Assembly (NCBI GenBank): GCA_002261195.1
Contig: MVBO01000021.1
Location: 14,322 to 78,321 of the forward strand
Reading direction: 5' to 3'
DNA from: Bifiguratus adelaidae
Lineage: Eukaryota > Mucoromycota > Endogonomycetes > Endogonales
Length of the DNA stretch: 64,000 bases
A program made the position numbers and the translations under genes. The notes beneath the pieces are model-generated. The model was given only the letters and a program-made list of their open reading frames with translations. It did no database searches and had not been told where the DNA came from. The first letter of the stretch is position 1; every line of letters begins with the position of its first letter. Shown in pieces: positions 58,701-64,000 of this stretch.

Positions 58701-60175
58701 TGATCGTGGATCGATTCACCACCAGTCCAGGCATGCCTTGTCGAAAATGTGGCGTCCGACATTAGCTGGTGGTTAATGTTGTGCGACTGTGACCGAGAGT
58801 GATCCTTGGAAGACGGCGGGGAAGGCTCCTGTATTATTGAGCCCACATCCATGGTCTGTATGGTAGTTCGACGCTGCCTTGCGATATTCGCATCGTCGTG
58901 CTGCTGTCCATAGTGAGAAAAGGTATTCGCCCTTTTATGTAAGGGCTCTTGTGACCAAGCATAGGTATACGGCGTCTGATGTAGAAAACCATCCGTTTGC
59001 ATCGGATCAACTGGATCCACACTTGTGCGCCGCCGTCGCTTCTTGACAGGAGGTTCAAGCTTTAAAGGATCTTCATCTTGTGAACTAGTAACGTTCCATT
59101 GTTGTAATTGAGTAAGATCGCCATTGACACGGTGTTTGACAGGTTTACTGGCGCGTTGTCGATTGTCTTCCTGGTATTTTCGCCTCAAAATATCCAACGA
59201 GATTTCTACCATGAAATCCTGTTCCGATGCCGATTGTTTCGAAACTCCGTTCAACGGTTGCGGTTGAATTTTGACTCCGTAATGCCACTCGTCCATTAGC
59301 TGTTGTGCCATAACCATCTTGGCCTGCGACCGTTTGCCCCCACCACTCATCACTTGATCACTCAAGTGCTTCTCCGTCAGAAATTGGACGGATAACCATA
59401 CCTTGACTGCACTCCAGCCGTTGACATTCGCCTTTTGCTGACGTTGGCCATCGCTGCTTGCTTCTCGCATCAATGCAGTGGCCCAAGAACTTGGGGTATC
59501 AAAGGACTGTGCCTTCAGCCGTTCCACGGCGTCTTCGGAGAGATCAGACGAGGATTGCTCATTCCCAGGTGGGAAATAGGGAATAAGCTTGCCGTGATCA
59601 GAAATAACGGCGCGATACGACTTGAATTGTATTTTTGATTGAGTTGGTAATAGTCCCGCTGCTACCAACTGAGAGATTGTGACACGCTGATGAGATGTAG
59701 AAGGAACATTGGACAAATGGACGGAAGTGATAGGCTTGTCCGACGATGCGTTGGTGTCCTGTTGATTTGTGGGCTCGCCCAATTTAAGCGGGTCCGCAAT
59801 ATAACCGTATCCATTCTGCGAGCTCGGGAATATCGGTGGTGTTGGTGGTAAGGTAGGGGCGGTGACAGGTGTATGATGTGATTGTAATGTTGGGGAAGGC
59901 GTCAAAGAGTTCTCGGGAGTGACAACTACCGGACGACCTTGATTTGGATTAGGATACTCTGCGTCCTTTTCCATCGAATAATGCCGAAAGGCAAATTGCG
60001 GCTCAGATCCCTTTTCGTGGTCCTGGCTTGGCTCCACAGCCTTTTTCAGTGCGGGGGGTGCGCCGGAGTGTAACTGATCCGCCGGGTAGCTACGGTGTTG
60101 TTGCAAGTCTTGATTTGAGTTTTGCTCTTCCCTCCATCGACTAGACAAATCGCTCGCTAGACAGAGAATATCCAT
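55760..60175 (-). CDS. Trithorax/MLL-like PHD, FYR and SET protein with atypical SET domain
   Basis: Exons are 60175-55931 and 55873-55760, giving about 1,453 aa; the ATG at 60175 opens 'MDILCLASDLSSRWREE'. A disordered N-terminal half carries a basic patch (PPVKKRRRRTSVDP). A cluster of PHD-type zinc fingers follows (from 'LLCGVCNGFCCFGD', 'FCDTCATGVHISCL' and 'YCSNCRRCTHVQC' to 'GCDGCNKWIHMACD'). Then come an extended PHD ('CCLCPDGE', 'WAHGECLLFS', 'CHLCKQPGAAVKC') and FYRN/FYRC-like segments ('IIGSVNILSIG', 'PPGFKFMRYLQGQ'). The SET domain is at the C-terminus: 'RSFEKDEMMGEYTGELV', 'YMAYFGDHCIDASRCGG'. Without splicing, TAG at 55874-55876 would end the protein. An intron 55930-55874 (CAG|GTTGGT, CCCTAG) restores 'YAKVWRIDGKDRLVLHAS'. 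The NHSCxPN motif and the late catalytic Tyr are not intact, and no post-SET Cys cluster is seen. Methyltransferase activity is doubtful. Confidence 0.8.
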
Positions 60176-61077
60176 AGCGATACAATCGGCACTTAGAACG
60201 CGAATGGTGAGTATGCAGATTGCGACTGGGTGTAACTTGCTACCTACGTAATGCTTATATCCAATGTCCACTAGTATGCATGCTGACAGCCTGTTAAGCG
60301 ACAAGACGTGTTAGTATCCCGCAGCAATGAAGGTTCATGCTTCCACTGCCTCGTGCGCCAGTCAAGCCCACCTTTGCCCTCACATGCCGAGACCGATACA
60401 CTAGGACCATGGGATAACATCGTGCATAGCAGCAGAGTCTGATGCAATCCCTCTATACGTGCATAGGTCGAATGCAACATGCTCATGAACCTATGTAAAT
60501 CATGGTGGCATGCGGCTCAGGACCCGCTTCAACCATCAGAGAGGTCATCCACGCCAACCGGCAGTGAAATACCAGATCAGGATACCTCACACACCGTCCT
60601 CCGATCCATAGAGTAGCACCACACGCCCCCATGACAACCTACCTTGACACTAATCTTTTTGGTGAGCGCAAAAGGCTGGCGACAAACGAGACAACTAATG
60701 GGAGCAAGTCAGTTGTTGCTTGCCATATAGAGGTTCATGACTACCCCAACAGGGAGTGTGAAACGTGTATATGCCTACCTGCTGCTGTTACAAACTTGCC
60801 GACACGTCGAAAAAGCACGAGCAAAAAGTGAGAGAAGCAAGGTTTGCCTTTCATCGTTTTTGACACCTAGCCCTTCGCGGGAGGCCAAGATCACGTGAAC
60901 ATAAATCACGTGATTTATGTTCACGTGATATTAACGTCAGTCCACCCGGAAATCGAGGCCGTGTGGAACGCATTTATTGTCCTTGGGCGCAAGCGCATCC
61001 ACCATTCGGGTCCGGCTGGATGTCCCGGAGGGATGAAAGACTTATATTAGATTGAAAGAATTTTTGCATTCATCTCC
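60176..61077. promoter_or_regulatory. Divergent promoter region, SET gene / MurQ-kinase gene
   Basis: 902 bases with no recognisable gene. The main feature is the 40-bp CACGTG palindrome at 60890-60929. An ORF at 60631-60831 has no family resemblance. A TATA-like TTATATTA lies near 61042, about 35 bases before the fusion gene ATG. Confidence 0.45.
60890..60929. repeat. 40-bp perfect palindrome with three CACGTG E-boxes
   Basis: The 40 bases are identical to their reverse complement, centred on CACGTG at 60907-60912. Flanking CACGTG copies lie at 60892-60897 and 60922-60927, each 15 bases from the centre, all in the context TCACGTGA. The first non-matching pair is outside both ends. It lies 149 bases before the ATG of the MurQ-kinase fusion and about 715 bases before the divergent SET gene. 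CACGTG is the target of bHLH factors such as Cbf1, Pho4 and Ino2/4-type proteins. Three sites at about 1.5 helical turns could bind an array of dimers. It may also extrude as a hairpin. Confidence 0.85.
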
Positions 61078-63243
61078 ATGGATGCCCTGACCGATCCGTC
61101 TATGCTTGCGTCTTTGACGACAGAGCAGCGGAATCCATGGTCGACGCATATTGATACGCTGCCAACCTTGGGGATGCTCGAATTGATCAATGCAGAAGAC
61201 GCTAAAGTAGCCGAGGCGGTGAGAAGAGAGTTGCCGCAGGTAGCGCGCGCTGTGGACGCTATTTCGGAGCGCATGCTTCACCACGGTGGACGACTCATGT
61301 ATATCGGTGCGGGAACGAGTGGTCGATTGGGCATCTTGGATGCATCGGAGTGTCCTCCGACGTACAAGACCACTCCAGATCAAGTGATGGGTTTCATGGC
61401 TGGAGGTGATACTGCTATCCGGAAGGCGGTGGAAGGTGTAGAGGATTCGCTAGAGGCCGGTCGAGCCGATGTCATCTCAAACAATATCACACCTCACGAT
61501 ACCCTGGTCGGTTTGGCAGCTTCCGGAAGAACACCGTATGTGATTGGAGCTATTCGGTATGCCAAGTCGATTGGCGCCTTGACAGTAGGCGTCGCTTGCA
61601 ACAAACAGACACACTTATCCCGCGAGGTCGATATCATGATCGATCCTGTATCAGGTCCCGAGGTGGTGACTGGATCGACGCGGATGAAGGCAGGTACGGC
61701 AACCAAGCTGGTGCTCAATATGCTTAGTACGGGCGCCATGATACGGTACGGCAAGACGTTTGGAAACCTCATGGTAGACTTGCAATGCTCCAATTACAAA
61801 CTTGAACTGCGGGCAGTACGCATTGTACAAATGGCATTGGAGGATGAAATCGTGGTCAAGGAACAGGATGCGGATGGTCGCATACACAAGCGTGTCATGA
61901 CATTGACCAAAGAACGCGCCGAGACATTGTTACTTTCAGAATGCAACGGGGAGGTCAAGACGGCTATCTTAGTGGGCAAGACGGGCATGGATGCAATGAC
62001 CGCTCGACAGTGTCTTTCCGAGGCCAATGGTGTCCTGGCCAAGGCGCTTGATCGATTTCACACTGCCGCAAACGGGCATACCACAGACTCAGAATCAGAA
62101 AACCAACCGCATACCTTCCTCAACGCAGACTCATCATCGAAGCAGGATCAACTCTACCTGTGCATCGATGGTGGAGGCACCAAAACATTTGCCGTCATTG
62201 TTAACGATCTGGGTCAGGAAATTGGTCGAGGTGCCTCAGGGTCGTCGAATTACTCGGTGGTCGGTTTGAAAGCAACGCTAGAAGCCATCCAGACGGCCGT
62301 TGAACACGCCTTGGAAGGCCACCAATCGCAACCTGGTTCACCCGACACTCAAGCGGTTAGCTTTAACGTCCATCATCCCCTCAACGACCAGGAACTAGCT
62401 CAATCACGCCCTCAATTCCCTGCCTTTACCAAAATCTGGGTTGGTCTTGCTGGCTCAGATCGTTCCCTTGATCGATCAGTTCTACTACCGGCCCTATCAA
62501 CCTTCTTCGGACCCGAAACGCCATCACAAAACATTCTCCTCACCAGCGACGCCGATCTGTTGGCCTCTCGCTTCATCACTAGCAAACAAGCTGGCATTGT
62601 TTTGATTGGTGGCACCGGCAGCATCGCGCTCGCTTACGACAGCACCGGGCAGCGCATCCGTCGAGTCGGTGGCTGGGGTTACATTTTGGGCGACGAAGGA
62701 TCAGGCTATGCCCTCGGCCTCGCTGCTTGTCGCCAATTGGCCATGGTCTTGGATGGGCGTAAGCCCCTCAAGAATGGCAAAACACCCATCGTTATGTCAG
62801 ATTTGCCACCCTTCTACCGAGCTATCATGGAAGATCTTGGCTGCGAGAAGCCGGACCATTTCGTGCCATTGATCTATGCACAAGGCCAATCTGATGCTGA
62901 ACGCAAGACCAAACTCGCCAAACTTGCCGAGACCGTCTTAGATGCTGCGGACCGTAACGATGAAGACGCTCAAGCCATCATCCAAGAAGGATCAGTCCAC
63001 CTTGCTGACCTTGTCATTGCTCTCATTCACCAAGAATTCTTATCCACAGACCGATTACCCCTTGTCGTTGCTGGGGGACCCTTGTGCAATCACCTTGCCT
63101 ACCGTCAGATGGTCCTCGATCAAATCCGTTCCCAAATCGGTGATCGCATCTTAGAAGTGGTCGTTGCCGATATCCCTGCGGTCGTTGCTGCCCAAGATTT
63201 GGCTAGCGTTTCCGTCCGTGAACAATACCACATAGACTCATAG
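61078..63243 (+). CDS. Fusion of MurNAc-6-phosphate etherase (MurQ) and BadF/NAGK-type sugar kinase
   Basis: One uninterrupted exon, 721 aa. Residues about 15-335 are MurQ: 'LGMLELINAEDAKVAEAV', the SIS motif 'MYIGAGTSGRLGILDASECPPTY' split around Glu91, and 'KAVEGVEDS' with Glu122. These match the two catalytic Glu of E. coli MurQ (E83 and E114). MurQ cleaves the lactyl ether of N-acetylmuramic acid 6-phosphate to GlcNAc-6-phosphate and D-lactate. After a short linker, residues about 358-715 are a BadF/BadG-type kinase: 'CIDGGGTKTFAVI' (phosphate loop), 'WVGLAGSDRS', 'VLIGGTGSIALAY' and 'GGWGYILGDEGSGYALG'. This family includes GlcNAc kinase and bacterial MurK, which phosphorylates MurNAc and GlcNAc. 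The fusion could do both steps. Animal GKRP is a MurQ relative without etherase activity, so a regulatory role is an alternative. Lack of introns among intron-rich neighbours fits acquisition from bacteria. Confidence 0.93.
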   Translation: MDALTDPSMLASLTTEQRNPWSTHIDTLPTLGMLELINAEDAKVAEAVRRELPQVARAVDAISERMLHHGGRLMYIGAGTSGRLGILDASECPPTYKTTPDQVMGFMAGGDTAIRKAVEGVEDSLEAGRADVISNNITPHDTLVGLAASGRTPYVIGAIRYAKSIGALTVGVACNKQTHLSREVDIMIDPVSGPEVVTGSTRMKAGTATKLVLNMLSTGAMIRYGKTFGNLMVDLQCSNYKLELRAVRIVQMALEDEIVVKEQDADGRIHKRVMTLTKERAETLLLSECNGEVKTAILVGKTGMDAMTARQCLSEANGVLAKALDRFHTAANGHTTDSESENQPHTFLNADSSSKQDQLYLCIDGGGTKTFAVIVNDLGQEIGRGASGSSNYSVVGLKATLEAIQTAVEHALEGHQSQPGSPDTQAVSFNVHHPLNDQELAQSRPQFPAFTKIWVGLAGSDRSLDRSVLLPALSTFFGPETPSQNILLTSDADLLASRFITSKQAGIVLIGGTGSIALAYDSTGQRIRRVGGWGYILGDEGSGYALGLAACRQLAMVLDGRKPLKNGKTPIVMSDLPPFYRAIMEDLGCEKPDHFVPLIYAQGQSDAERKTKLAKLAETVLDAADRNDEDAQAIIQEGSVHLADLVIALIHQEFLSTDRLPLVVAGGPLCNHLAYRQMVLDQIRSQIGDRILEVVVADIPAVVAAQDLASVSVREQYHIDS

Positions 63244-63268
63244 ACCTGTCCAACCTATATATACAACC

Positions 63269-63898
63269 TTATATACATCCCCACAATGCCTCGCCTTCTT
63301 TATACCCATTCATTCTCCAGATGTCCCCATACTGCATCACCAATCCATGTCGGTTCACAGCCAGAGTGTAGTCGACACCACGTTCCAATCCCTCATACCG
63401 GAACACGCTCGTTTCGTAATGGTCACTGGTCGATAGGCGCGTATACCGTTGAGGCGATACCGAACAGGTCATGGTGTCCGTATCCACATACAACATCTGA
63501 AAGTCCTGTGCTTGACCCGTGACCCACGCTGTTCGTCGAATAGGTAGCGTATTGGTCATGGGCGTGGCGCGTATATCCAAGTCGATGACATGACCTTGCG
63601 GTACAGCCACTGGTTGGTCGTTGAGGCTCAGTGTCCACCCGTAGCTGCGTTTGACACCTTCAAGAGTGGTCTTGGTGTCGTGGCGTAGGATGCGGAAGGA
63701 CTGGCAGACCCATGCGTGGTCGAGGGCAATGGTATAGTCCACATAGGACTCCCCATGGTGGTGAGCGTCTAGTGGGGAGGTAGAAGGATGACGCGTAATG
63801 TGAGAGGTGACGGTAATGCCTGTGGAGTCAGGCGTAAGGGACACGGTCTCGTAGGTCGATAACCGCACCGACTTCCATGCCACTTGTATAGGCTCCAT
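63269..63898 (-). CDS. Putative glycolipid-binding family protein (PF06475-like)
   Basis: One exon, 209 aa, from ATG at 63898. The order 'VDYTIALDHAWVCQSFRI', 'GWTLSLNDQPV', 'IDLDIRATPMTNTLPIRR', 'DFQMLYVDTDTMTCSVSPQRYTRL' and 'VNRHGLVMQYGDIWR' follows the bacterial and fungal family annotated as putative glycolipid-binding. The 'T.NTLPIRR' and 'QRYTRL' blocks are its best markers. No signal peptide or membrane segment is seen. The biochemical function is unproven even in the family. The gene is tail to tail with the MurQ-kinase fusion, only 25 bases between stops, and both lack introns. The promoter lies in the last 100 bases of the window. Confidence 0.75.
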   Translation of the reverse strand: MEPIQVAWKSVRLSTYETVSLTPDSTGITVTSHITRHPSTSPLDAHHHGESYVDYTIALDHAWVCQSFRILRHDTKTTLEGVKRSYGWTLSLNDQPVAVPQGHVIDLDIRATPMTNTLPIRRTAWVTGQAQDFQMLYVDTDTMTCSVSPQRYTRLSTSDHYETSVFRYEGLERGVDYTLAVNRHGLVMQYGDIWRMNGYKEGEALWGCI

Positions 63899-64000
63899 GT
63901 GCCTATACGCTCTCCCTAACGTAATGTGCCTTTATTGCTATTAGGATACAACGTGAGGCATGGTATGGTATGCTTTCCGGGCAAGGTTAAAGTCCTCTTC

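Noticed and set aside
1-64000. CRISPR arrays, insertion sequences, LTR or LINE elements
   Set aside because: No regular direct repeats with spacers, no terminal repeats with target duplications and no transposase or reverse transcriptase motifs were seen.

Overview
The window is nuclear DNA of a fungus. Its genes are intron-rich, with introns of about 45-80 bases and GT...AG borders (three are GC...AG). The gene content is fungal: a class III chitinase, an Ssk1-type response regulator, Gpc1, Fmp27, Cut8/Sts1, Ubp2 and a Dal5-type permease. Three Pol III tRNA genes are present. I cannot name the species. A Trithorax-like PHD/FYR/SET protein, a MurQ-kinase fusion and a membrane-anchored Ssk1 point away from Saccharomycotina yeasts.

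Layout. 1-10.1 kb: 3' end of a saccharopine-dehydrogenase-like gene, a decaying secreted alpha/beta hydrolase, ELP6, a ten-exon membrane-anchored amidohydrolase, mitochondrial MsrB and a secreted GH18 chitinase. 10.3-24.4 kb: a disordered unknown protein, a GT61-like glycosyltransferase and the giant lipid-transfer protein FMP27, all on the minus strand. 24.8-27.7 kb: a CCCH-RING protein and tRNA-Leu(CAA). 27.7-30.2 kb: gene-poor, with degenerate tandem pieces of the ubiquitin protease that is intact at 34.9-39.0 kb. 30.2-34.4 kb: an unknown membrane protein, a TIS11-type CCCH protein, CUT8/STS1 and a small charged protein. 34.5-46.8 kb: tRNA-Ala(AGC), UBP2-like protease, GPC1, VPS74, a DAL5-type permease, PGK1 and tRNA-Ala(CGC). 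46.8-50.1 kb: 3.3 kb with no supported gene. 50.1-64 kb: a YchF/OLA1-type GTPase, SSK1, the PHD/FYR/SET gene, the MurQ-kinase fusion and a glycolipid-binding-family gene.

Most genes are unrelated housekeeping functions. Some themes recur: ubiquitin and the proteasome (CCCH-RING, UBP2, CUT8), membrane lipids and Golgi (FMP27, GPC1, VPS74, GT61) and amino-sugar metabolism (chitinase and the MurQ-kinase fusion). The most unusual locus is at 60.9-63.9 kb. A 40-bp perfect palindrome with three CACGTG boxes lies upstream of an intronless fusion whose two domains could together turn N-acetylmuramic acid into GlcNAc-6-phosphate. A second intronless gene of a family common in bacteria follows it tail to tail. 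Exon borders throughout were read by eye from splice consensus, reading frame and remembered family length.
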